This document shows, in pieces, positions 1 through 6,168 of a stretch of 12,044 nt of DNA. The stretch covers positions 1 to 12,044 of the forward strand of contig CBDURE010000107.1 of NCBI GenBank assembly GCA_965369605.1. Direction: 5' to 3'. Position 1 is the stretch's first letter; the number at the start of each line of letters is the position of its first letter. The position numbers were made by a program, and so were the translations under genes. Below the pieces are notes generated by a model that was not told the origin of the DNA, ran no database searches, and saw only the letters and a list, made by a program, of their open reading frames with translations. The DNA comes from JAGGVT01 sp965369605. Lineage in GTDB: Bacteria; JAJVIF01; JAGGVT01.

Positions 1-812
1 CCTCCTGCGAGTTTAGCCCATTCGATTGTTCCATCCGTATTGTACTTCGCGATGAAGATATCGTAAGTCCCAGCGGCAGTAAGGATTGTCTCGGATGACT
101 CGCCCGGACCGAATGTGGTTGTGCCTTTAAAATATCCGGTCACGACTGTCGAATCGCCCGAAAGCGTTGTAATTGCCCTTCCCTCCTCATTATTTGTCCC
201 TCCGGCGCGTTTAGCCCATGCGATTGTTCCATCCCAATTGTACTTCGCGATGAAGATATCGTAAGTTCCAGCGGAAGTAAGGATTGTCTCGCTTGACTCA
301 CCTGGACCGAATGTGGCTAAGCCAGAAAAAAATCCGGTAACGACTGTCGAATTGTCCGAAAGCGTTGTGATTCCAAAGCCCTCATCATAATTTATCCCTC
401 CGGCGCGTTTAGCCCATGCGATTGTTCCATCCCAATTGTACTTAGCGATGAAAATATCATTTTGTCCAGCGGAATTAAGGTTTGTCTCGCATGACTCGCC
501 CGGCCCGAATGTGGCTAAGCCTTGAAAACTTCCGGTCACGACTGTCGAATTGTCCGAAAGCATTGTGATTCCACGACCATAATCATAATCTAAACCTCCA
601 GCGCGTTTTGCCCAAGCGATTGTTCCATCCGGATTGTACTTCGCGACGAAGATATCGTAAGTTCCAGCGGAATTAAGGATTGTCTCGGATGACTCGCCCG
701 GCCCGAATGTGGCTGCGCCAGAAAAATATCCGGTCACGACTGTCGAATTGTCCGAAAGCGTTATGATTGCACCTCCACTATCAACACCTATCCCTCCGGC
801 GCGTTTAGCCCA
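1..812 (-). repeat. Tandem 198-bp repeats in the left lipoprotein gene
   Basis: The conserved RAGG-coding segment (gcgcgttta or close variants on the plus strand) recurs at 799, 601, 403, 205 and 7. The spacing is exactly 198 bp, so each unit codes for 66 residues and the frame is never lost. Units differ mostly in a short block after WAKRAGG (IGVDSGGA, LDYDYGRG, INYDEGFG, TNNEEGRA). The array continues past the left edge. Confidence 0.95.
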
Positions 813-2075
813 GATAAGACCGTCAGCGGATACAACAGTTGCCGTAAACACCTGATATGTCGCGAATTCCGGAATCTCGTGCCACACCAAATCAGCGCCT
901 CCATCAGGAGAGTGGACGAGTGAATTACTTTCACCAGCTAAGCCGGGAGTTCTTGAATCAAGCACTTTTACAAGTCCGGTATATAAACCGGAATCAATGT
1001 CGTTCTCATTTGAAAATGTAGCAGTATAGGTGAGCGGGTCATCCCATCCGTTTGAGGATGTGTCATCGATTATGGCTTCAACCAGTGCGGATGTCATTCC
1101 CGGCACTTCGATGAAAACTGATTGAACATCCGATGATGATGGAAGTTTATCCAGGTTCGCCGGGTCGGGATAATTGCTGTCAATTTCCGCGCCGTGATTC
1201 CAGTCATAAATGTCAATCGTAACAGTCGATGGGATGTCATAAAACCACGATACCGGTTCAACTTCCACTTTCCATGCGGCTTTGCGGTTGAACTCGGGAA
1301 CATAATATGTCGGGGTCAATCGGTCAATTTTCACCGCGCTGGCGCCGTAGCCCATTGTCAGATAGAGATTGAAAGTCAATCGCTCATCAAGATTAAATGC
1401 AATATCGAACTGTTGATAATTCGTTCCCATTTCAAAGCGATTATTATTTTCATTTTCGTAGCAGATTTTAAAGGGGAGAGCCGAGTTTTTATTAACTACA
1501 CCTGAGAGTTCTTTAGTATATCCATCAGCATTCAGGACTATTCCAGTAAAAATCTCAATACCAGTAAGTGAATAAATTTTTGATTCTGCATCCAGAGGTT
1601 CGACCACCACTGCCAGATCGAATACATCAAGGTCAAGACGATTCGACGCAGATGGGTCTTCACTCGGTTTGCCTTTTAGGAAAGGATGTTTGACAGACAT
1701 GACCAAAGCTATGGCATTTGTACCGTATGTTTCGAAACCATCAAGCTTAAGACAGTTTGTACAAGGAGTCATTGTGAAAAATGCTGTTCCGCTAACAATG
1801 TACGATTCACCAATCGCGGATGTTCGCATTGGAACTAAATCAGCGTTGGTGCCGTCGGGTGAGATTGTCAGATTGAATCCGCCCATTACTCCAACCGCGG
1901 TGTTGCCATCGAATGCGATGATGGGAAGAGTGTCGAGATTCCCCGCTCCAGCAGGTTCGAAGGATGTGCTTCCATCAATCGGATTTGAACTTCCCTTGCT
2001 GCATCCCGTAATCAGGAAAAGCAGAATGAATCCAAGCACTGTTAATTTTGCAATTTGATTAATTTGATTATGCAT
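1..2075 (-). CDS. Lipoprotein with head domain and SBBP-type 66-residue propeller repeats (3' end beyond window)
   Basis: The frame is open from an ATG at 2075 to the window edge, about 691 codons, and the C-terminus is missing. The ATG follows a GGAGG ribosome binding site by six bases. The N-terminus is a lipoprotein signal peptide with lipobox LITGC (Cys25), so an outer-surface or periplasmic lipid-anchored protein is inferred. Residues about 26-421 form a head domain with a CxxC pair in TPCTNC, an HPF motif, NRLDLDVF and DIYDWNHGAEID. From Trp422 it enters repeats of exactly 66 residues (WAKRAGG...TLSDNSTVVTG...ATFGPGES...DIFIAKYN.DGTIA); four complete units and the start of a fifth are visible. 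The repeat resembles the SBBP (beta-propeller) family. It is a close tandem paralogue of the neighbouring gene at 2221-4851, including the upstream region. In-frame differences, such as a longer segment after HPF, show both copies keep their reading frame. Ligand and function are unknown. Confidence 0.9.
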   Translation of the reverse strand, partial: MHNQINQIAKLTVLGFILLFLITGCSKGSSNPIDGSTSFEPAGAGNLDTLPIIAFDGNTAVGVMGGFNLTISPDGTNADLVPMRTSAIGESYIVSGTAFFTMTPCTNCLKLDGFETYGTNAIALVMSVKHPFLKGKPSEDPSASNRLDLDVFDLAVVVEPLDAESKIYSLTGIEIFTGIVLNADGYTKELSGVVNKNSALPFKICYENENNNRFEMGTNYQQFDIAFNLDERLTFNLYLTMGYGASAVKIDRLTPTYYVPEFNRKAAWKVEVEPVSWFYDIPSTVTIDIYDWNHGAEIDSNYPDPANLDKLPSSSDVQSVFIEVPGMTSALVEAIIDDTSSNGWDDPLTYTATFSNENDIDSGLYTGLVKVLDSRTPGLAGESNSLVHSPDGGADLVWHEIPEFATYQVFTATVVSADGLIWAKRAGGIGVDSGGAIITLSDNSTVVTGYFSGAATFGPGESSETILNSAGTYDIFVAKYNPDGTIAWAKRAGGLDYDYGRGITMLSDNSTVVTGSFQGLATFGPGESCETNLNSAGQNDIFIAKYNWDGTIAWAKRAGGINYDEGFGITTLSDNSTVVTGFFSGLATFGPGESSETILTSAGTYDIFIAKYNWDGTIAWAKRAGGTNNEEGRAITTLSGDSTVVTGYFKGTTTFGPGESSETILTAAGTYDIFIAKYNTDGTIEWAKLAG

Positions 2076-2138
2076 TGTCAGCCTCCACACTTTTGCACGG
2101 TTAATTCAATTTTCAGAACGATCAGAACAATTGGAAAT

Positions 2139-2167
2139 ACAATATCAGAATGGCCAGGTTATATCAA
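2139..2167 (-). promoter_or_regulatory. Predicted sigma70-type promoter of the left lipoprotein gene
   Basis: On the minus strand, TTGATA (2167-2162) and TATTGT (2144-2139) are separated by 17 bases, about 64 bases before the ATG. The paralogue's upstream region has TTGCTA and TATTAT at the same 17-base spacing in an alignable position, which supports both. The CATTCTGA sequence between the boxes is also shared. The -10 match is imperfect. Confidence 0.5.
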
Positions 2168-2220
2168 CCAAATGACAGGTGAATAGAGTTATATCAGGGG
2201 AAATGAATTCACACGCTACG

Positions 2221-3603
2221 TCAAAATGCTGTGGGTGCGAATCGCGCGATGTAGATATCCGTATTCCCAGCAGAAGTAAGGACTGTCTGGTTGGGTTCTC
2301 CGTCACCAAATGTAGCTGATCCACCAAAATAGCCAGTGGTGACAATTGAGTTATCCAACAAGATTGTGATTCCAAAGCCAGTATCAATCAAGGAACCTCC
2401 AGCGCGTTTAGCCCATGCAATTGTTCCATCCGAATTGTACCGCGCGATGAAGAAATCTGCATATCCAGCGGAAGTAAGGATTGTCTGATTGAACTCGCCC
2501 CACCCGAATGTGGTTGAGCCCTCAAACTGCCCTGTCACGAATATCGAATTGTCCGAAAGCGATGTAATCGCATTGCCTGAATCACTACTTGTTCCTCCGG
2601 CTCGTTTAGCCCATGCGATTGTTCCATCCGTATTGTACTTCGCGATGAAAATATCTCCGGATCCATCGGAAGTCAGGCTTGTCTCGGCTGACTCGCCCCA
2701 CCCGAATGTGGCTGAGCCAGAAAAATATCCGGTCACGATTGTCGAATTGTTCGGAAGCGTTGTGATTCCATGGCCTCTATCAGCATCTGACCCTCCGGCG
2801 CGTTTAGCCCATGCGATTGTTCCATCCGTATTGAACTTCGCGATGAAGATATCATCGGATCCATCGGAAGTCAGGCTTGTCTCTGCTGACTCGCCCGGTC
2901 CGAATGTGGCTGAGCCTTGGAAAAATCCGGTAACGATTGTTGAATTGTCCGAAAGGATTGTGATTTTAATGCTTCTATCATCATCTAATCCTCCGGCGCG
3001 TTTAGCCCATGCGATTGTTCCATCCCAATTGTACTTTGCGATGAAGATATCTTCGGATCCAGCGGAAGTCAGGGTTGTCTCGGCTGACTCGCCAGGTCCG
3101 AATGTGGCTGAACCTTCAAACACTCCGGTAACGATTGTCGAATTGTCCGAAAGCGGTGTAATTGCATTGCTCCAGTCACTAATTGACCCTCCGGCGCGTT
3201 TAGCCCATACGATTGTTCCATCCGTATTGTACTTTGCGATGAAGATATCGCTATTTCCAGCGGAAGTTAGGGTTGTCTCGGCTGACTCGCCCGGTCCGAA
3301 TGTGGCTGAGCCTTGGAAATATCCGGTAACGATTGTTGAATTGTCCGAAAGCGTTGTAATTGCATAGCCTCCGTCACTAAGTGACCCTCCGGCGCGTTTA
3401 GCCCATGCAAGTGTTCCATCGGGATTGTACTTCGCGATGAAGATATCGTAAATTCCATCGGAAGTAAAGATTGTTTCGGCTGACTCGCCCGGACCGAATG
3501 TGGCTGTTTCATCAAAAAGTCCGGTAACGACTGTCGAATTGTCCGAAAGCCTTGTGATTCCAAAGCCCCCATCAAAACTTGAACCACCAGCACGTTTAGC
3601 CCA
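2221..3603 (-). repeat. Seven tandem 198-bp repeats in the complete lipoprotein gene
   Basis: RAGG-coding boundaries fall at 3590, 3392, 3194, 2996, 2798, 2600 and 2402, always 198 bp apart. The blocks after WAKRAGG are the most variable: SSFDGGFG, SLSDGGYA, SISDWSNA, LDDDRSIK, SDADRGHG, TSSDSGNA, SLIDTGFG. The following segments (LSDNSTIVTG, SATFGPGESAET, DIFIAKYN) are nearly constant. The last two units diverge more (FGWGEFNQT, FGDGEPNQT). Confidence 0.95.
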
Positions 3604-4851
3604 GATGAGGCCGTCACCAGATACAACAGTTGCTGTAAACACCTGATATGTCGCAAACTCCTGAACCTCATGCCATTCCAAATCAGGACCGCCATCAGGA
3701 TTGTGGGCGAGTGAATCGCTTGCACCAGCTGAACCGGGAGTTCTTGAATCGAGCACTTTTACAAGTCCGGTAAATACACCGGAATCAATGTCGTTCTCGT
3801 TTGTGAATGTAGCTGTATAGGTGAGCGGGTCATCCCATCCGTTTGTGGATGTGTCATCGATTGTTGCTTCAACCAGTGCGGATGTCATTCCCGGGACTTC
3901 AATGAACACAGATTGAACATCCGATGATGATGGAAGTTTGTCCAGGTTAGCCGGGTCGGGATAATTGTCGTCAATTTCCGCGCCGTGATTCCAGTCATAA
4001 ATGTCAATCGTAACAGTCGATGGATTATCATAAAACCACGAAACGGGATCGACCTCGACTTTCCATGCGGATTTACGGTTAAACTCAGGAGCATAATAAG
4101 TGGGGTCTAATCGCTGCGGTTTCTTGGCGCTGGCACCGTAGCCCATTGTCAGATAGAGGTTGAAAGTTAATCCCTCATCAAGATTAAATGTAATATTGAA
4201 TCGTTGATAATCTATTTCCGTTTCAAAGCGATTATTATTTTCATTTTCGTAGCAGATTTTAAAGGGAAGAGCAGAATTTTCACATGTTACACCTGTGAGT
4301 TCTTTAGTATATCCATCAGCATTAGGGACTATTCCAGTATAAATCTCAATACCAGTAAGTGAATAATTGTTTGACTCTGCATCCAGAGGTTGCACCACCA
4401 CTGCCAGATCGAATACATCAAGGTCAAGACGATTCATAGCTCCACATGGGCCCTCACCTCTTGTGAAAGGATGTTTGACAGACATGATCAAAGCTATGCT
4501 ATTTGTGCCATATAGTTCTAAACCATCAATCTTAAGGCAGTTTGCACAAGGAGTCATTGTGAAAAATGCTGTTCCGCTAACAATGTACGATTCACCAATT
4601 GCGGATGTTCGCATTGGAACCAAATCGGCGTTTGTGCCGTCGGGTGATATGGTCAAGTTGAATCCGCCCATTACTCCAACCGCGGTGTTGCCATCGAAAG
4701 CGATGATGGGAAGAGTGTCGAGATTCCCCGCTCCGGCAGGTTCGAAGGATGTGCCTCCCGCAATCGGATTCGAGCTTCCCTTGCTGCATCCCGTAATCAG
4801 GAAAAGCAGAATGAATCCAAGCAATGTTAATTTTACGATTTGGTTATGCAT
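2221..4851 (-). CDS. Lipoprotein with head domain and seven-unit SBBP-type beta-propeller array
   Basis: This 876-residue protein starts at the ATG at 4851, six bases after GGAGG. A GTG further upstream (4863) overlaps the ribosome binding site and is unlikely. The signal peptide ends in lipobox LITGC (Cys22). Residues 23 to about 416 are the head domain: GVMGGFNL, a CxxC (Cys102/Cys105), VKHPF, NRLDLDVF, and DIYDWNHGAEID followed by EFATYQVF near its end. Residues 417-876 are seven 66-residue repeats resembling the SBBP family. The array begins with GDGLIWAKRAGG and stops after DIYIARF, so the N-terminal strand could complete the last blade ('velcro' closure). That would give a seven-bladed propeller, which is inference. 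No catalytic motif is visible; a surface binding or adhesion role is plausible but unproven. It has its own promoter and is a tandem paralogue of the gene to its left. Confidence 0.93.
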   Translation of the reverse strand: MHNQIVKLTLLGFILLFLITGCSKGSSNPIAGGTSFEPAGAGNLDTLPIIAFDGNTAVGVMGGFNLTISPDGTNADLVPMRTSAIGESYIVSGTAFFTMTPCANCLKIDGLELYGTNSIALIMSVKHPFTRGEGPCGAMNRLDLDVFDLAVVVQPLDAESNNYSLTGIEIYTGIVPNADGYTKELTGVTCENSALPFKICYENENNNRFETEIDYQRFNITFNLDEGLTFNLYLTMGYGASAKKPQRLDPTYYAPEFNRKSAWKVEVDPVSWFYDNPSTVTIDIYDWNHGAEIDDNYPDPANLDKLPSSSDVQSVFIEVPGMTSALVEATIDDTSTNGWDDPLTYTATFTNENDIDSGVFTGLVKVLDSRTPGSAGASDSLAHNPDGGPDLEWHEVQEFATYQVFTATVVSGDGLIWAKRAGGSSFDGGFGITRLSDNSTVVTGLFDETATFGPGESAETIFTSDGIYDIFIAKYNPDGTLAWAKRAGGSLSDGGYAITTLSDNSTIVTGYFQGSATFGPGESAETTLTSAGNSDIFIAKYNTDGTIVWAKRAGGSISDWSNAITPLSDNSTIVTGVFEGSATFGPGESAETTLTSAGSEDIFIAKYNWDGTIAWAKRAGGLDDDRSIKITILSDNSTIVTGFFQGSATFGPGESAETSLTSDGSDDIFIAKFNTDGTIAWAKRAGGSDADRGHGITTLPNNSTIVTGYFSGSATFGWGESAETSLTSDGSGDIFIAKYNTDGTIAWAKRAGGTSSDSGNAITSLSDNSIFVTGQFEGSTTFGWGEFNQTILTSAGYADFFIARYNSDGTIAWAKRAGGSLIDTGFGITILLDNSIVTTGYFGGSATFGDGEPNQTVLTSAGNTDIYIARFAPTAF

Positions 4852-4904
4852 TGTAGCCTCCACACGTGTGCATTGGTAAATTCAATTTTCAGAACGATGG
4901 GAAA

Positions 4905-4933
4905 ATAATATCAGAATGGTCAAGTTATAGCAA
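4905..4933 (-). promoter_or_regulatory. Predicted sigma70-type promoter of the complete lipoprotein gene
   Basis: On the minus strand, TTGCTA (4933-4928) and TATTAT (4910-4905) are separated by 17 bases, about 54 bases before the ATG. The arrangement aligns with the candidate promoter of the left paralogue. The region lies just downstream of the regulator gene's terminator, so this gene is probably transcribed independently. Confidence 0.5.
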
Positions 4934-4952
4934 ACATGGGTAATGCAGGCAT

Positions 4953-4983
4953 AAAAAAACCGGGGACAGAAAACTGTCCCCGG
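4953..4983 (-). terminator. Intrinsic terminator of the XRE regulator gene
   Basis: A perfect 10-bp stem (CCGGGGACAG, 4960-4969, with CTGTCCCCGG, 4974-4983) closes a 4-base loop. Read on the minus strand it is followed by seven T residues (4959-4953). It begins 35 bases after the regulator's stop codon and faces the right way to end that transcript. Confidence 0.93.
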
Positions 4984-5018
4984 TATTGACTACTGCTTTT
5001 ATCGCGTTCGACTGCGTC

Positions 5019-5447
5019 CTAGCGCTTTTTCTTCAAGCTGGTTTCCATGGTTGCGACTTTCTTTTTGAGAACAACAATGTCTTCCTGCATTTGTTTCAGG
5101 TTGCTGTTCTTGTTATTCGCATGCTGATCCTGGAGCATTTCCTTGAAGATCGCGGCAATGTTGGATTTCACCGATTCAAGGGTGTCATCCTGGTTGGAGC
5201 GTCGGGCGAACTTTGAGTCGGTGATTGGAGCATCCAGTTCACTTTCCTCTTCAATGAAGTAACCGAGGGAGCAATCAAGCACCTCACCGATTCTCTTGAG
5301 AGCTTTCAATGACGGGAACTCATCACCTCGCTCGATTGCGGAGATGTAACCCTGGGAAAGTCCCGCTGCGTCAGCGAGCTTCTTCTGGGTCCATTCCTTT
5401 CCCCGTGTAAATCGAGCCGAGCGAATTTTATGTCCGATGCCTTTCAC
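5019..5447 (-). CDS. XRE-family transcriptional regulator with C-terminal coiled coil
   Basis: This 142-residue protein starts with GTG at 5447, eight bases after GGAGG, which fixes the start. Residues about 7-65 form a Cro/C1-type helix-turn-helix. TQKKLADAAGLSQGYISAIE spans the two HTH helices (residues 20-39), followed by PSLKALKRIGEVLDCSLGYF. Residues about 70-110 are a polar linker. Residues 117-138 carry a clean heptad pattern (L117, M120, I124, L127, V131, M134, L138), which predicts a dimerising coiled coil. The family binds DNA as dimers and usually represses transcription. Its targets are unknown. The 10-bp direct repeats at its own predicted start site (5554-5591) are a candidate autoregulatory operator. 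The gene is monocistronic, with a strong promoter and a strong terminator. Confidence 0.92.
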   Translation of the reverse strand: MKGIGHKIRSARFTRGKEWTQKKLADAAGLSQGYISAIERGDEFPSLKALKRIGEVLDCSLGYFIEEESELDAPITDSKFARRSNQDDTLESVKSNIAAIFKEMLQDQHANNKNSNLKQMQEDIVVLKKKVATMETSLKKKR

Positions 5448-5553
5448 TTATACTGCCTCCTGATATGGAGCTGTGTACATGTTATATTAACTAACCCCAT
5501 TACCTCAGCGGTTTTAGGGTGAATCTTTTTCGATGTAAAAATATAAATCTATA

Positions 5554-5591
5554 TCAAATCTCTTCAAACCTCTTTAAACCTCTTTAAACCC
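5554..5591 (-). repeat. 10-bp direct repeats at the regulator's predicted transcription start (candidate operator)
   Basis: The plus strand reads tcaaatctct, tcaaacctct, ttaaacctct, ttaaaccc in direct succession. On the minus strand this is AGGTTTRAAG-like units repeated about 3.8 times, one unit per helical turn. The block starts four bases downstream of the -10 box at 5596-5601, so it covers the expected start site. That position suits a repressor operator, probably for the XRE protein itself (inference). Confidence 0.6.
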
Positions 5592-5595
5592 GTGC

Positions 5596-5624
5596 ATTAT
5601 ATCATATACCCTTTGTTTTTACAA
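5596..5624 (-). promoter_or_regulatory. Strong promoter of the XRE regulator gene
   Basis: On the minus strand, TTGTAA (5624-5619), 17 bases, then a perfect TATAAT (5601-5596) preceded by TG one base upstream (extended -10). Transcription would start near 5589, leaving a leader of about 140 bases before the GTG start. Confidence 0.7.
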
Positions 5625-5901
5625 GATATACATGGCTTTTGCGTAATGCGCATTAAATCTATCTTAATCAGACTTAATACTGCAAATCACTCAAGCCTTA
5701 TGCCTTATCCCAAACTACAGTAAAAACTGTTTCCCTTGAATACTAATAACATTAAAAACGATTTAGCAAATAAAATCAATAGTTATTTTGAAATATTTAG
5801 TAATTTTTTATTTTCGCTTTTTGATGCCCGATTGCCACTTACGATATTCGTTCACCATTATTTAAGATACGTTTGGGTGATTTTGGTTTGGAATAAAAAC
5901 A
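5625..5901. other. AT-rich gene-free stretch
   Basis: I see no convincing coding frame, RNA gene or palindrome in this stretch. It is visibly AT-rich, especially around 5740-5820. It separates the regulator's promoter from the inverted-repeat element that begins at 5902. Confidence 0.6.
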
Positions 5902-6123
5902 GCAGAGGGTTATGAACATGTTTGGAAAGCATGTTGATTTATAAACATACCATTCTCCTGACAACTTTCGGGTGCCGCCCATACAGCCGTCTCGGCTTTA
6001 TGGGTGACATGTTACGAAGTTCCGCATTTCACCCACAAATCACAAAAAGACGTGATGTGTGGACGGCACCCGACGTTTTAAATCAGATTGGCGCCTTTTC
6101 CGACAAGCTCTAAAACCCTCTGC
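5902..6123. repeat. 222-bp segment bounded by terminal inverted repeats (MITE-like candidate)
   Basis: GCAGAGGGTT at 5902-5911 is matched by its exact reverse complement AACCCTCTGC at 6114-6123. The similarity continues inward imperfectly for about 18 more bases on each side. The interior contains the structured repeat at 5969-6072 and no convincing gene. No clear target-site duplication is visible, and the other copy of the core lacks these ends. A non-autonomous mobile element is a possibility rather than a demonstrated fact. Confidence 0.45.
5969..6072. repeat. Dispersed structured repeat, copy 1 (closing stem with two hairpins)
   Basis: A closing stem CGGGTGCCG (5969-5977) pairs perfectly with CGGCACCCG (6064-6072). 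Inside it are two hairpins. At 5978-6004, CCCATA and AGCCG pair with CGGCT and TATGGG around one C/T mismatch and a 3-base loop. At 6033-6062, CCACAAATCAC pairs with GTGATGTGTGG with one mismatch. A second copy begins at 11951. Differences between the copies fall mainly in the hairpin-1 loop and in the linker between the hairpins, and both stems are preserved. This suggests selection or recent spread of a structured DNA or RNA element. It is not a tRNA or any RNA family I recognise. Confidence 0.75.
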
Positions 6124-6168
6124 CATGTGCACATCTCTTCTATTTTTCCATATGCTAATCTCACGTAT

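Noticed and set aside
1..812. CRISPR-like or DNA-level satellite explanation for the regular repeats
   Set aside because: The repeat period is 198 bp with no short repeat/unique spacer pattern, and the units translate to a clean propeller-type protein module.
2489..3367. A 292-codon plus-strand frame opposite the propeller repeats
   Set aside because: It is the mirror of the 198-bp array: because the period is a multiple of three, any stop-free antisense unit stays open through every repeat. The minus-strand frame has the signal peptide, ribosome binding site and domain structure.
4852..4863. GTG at 4863 as the start of the complete lipoprotein
   Set aside because: It overlaps the GGAGG that serves the ATG at 4851, and the paralogue clearly starts at the equivalent ATG.
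5969..6072. tRNA or known riboswitch
   Set aside because: It lacks the cloverleaf invariant bases and an acceptor CCA region, and matches no riboswitch core I can recognise. Its copies lie in no constant position relative to genes.
5922..6113. A 63-codon plus-strand frame in the gene-poor region
   Set aside because: Most of it is the structured repeat and its inverted-repeat flanks. There is no convincing ribosome binding site, and the copy at 11951 differs by two bases in the linker, which would break the frame.
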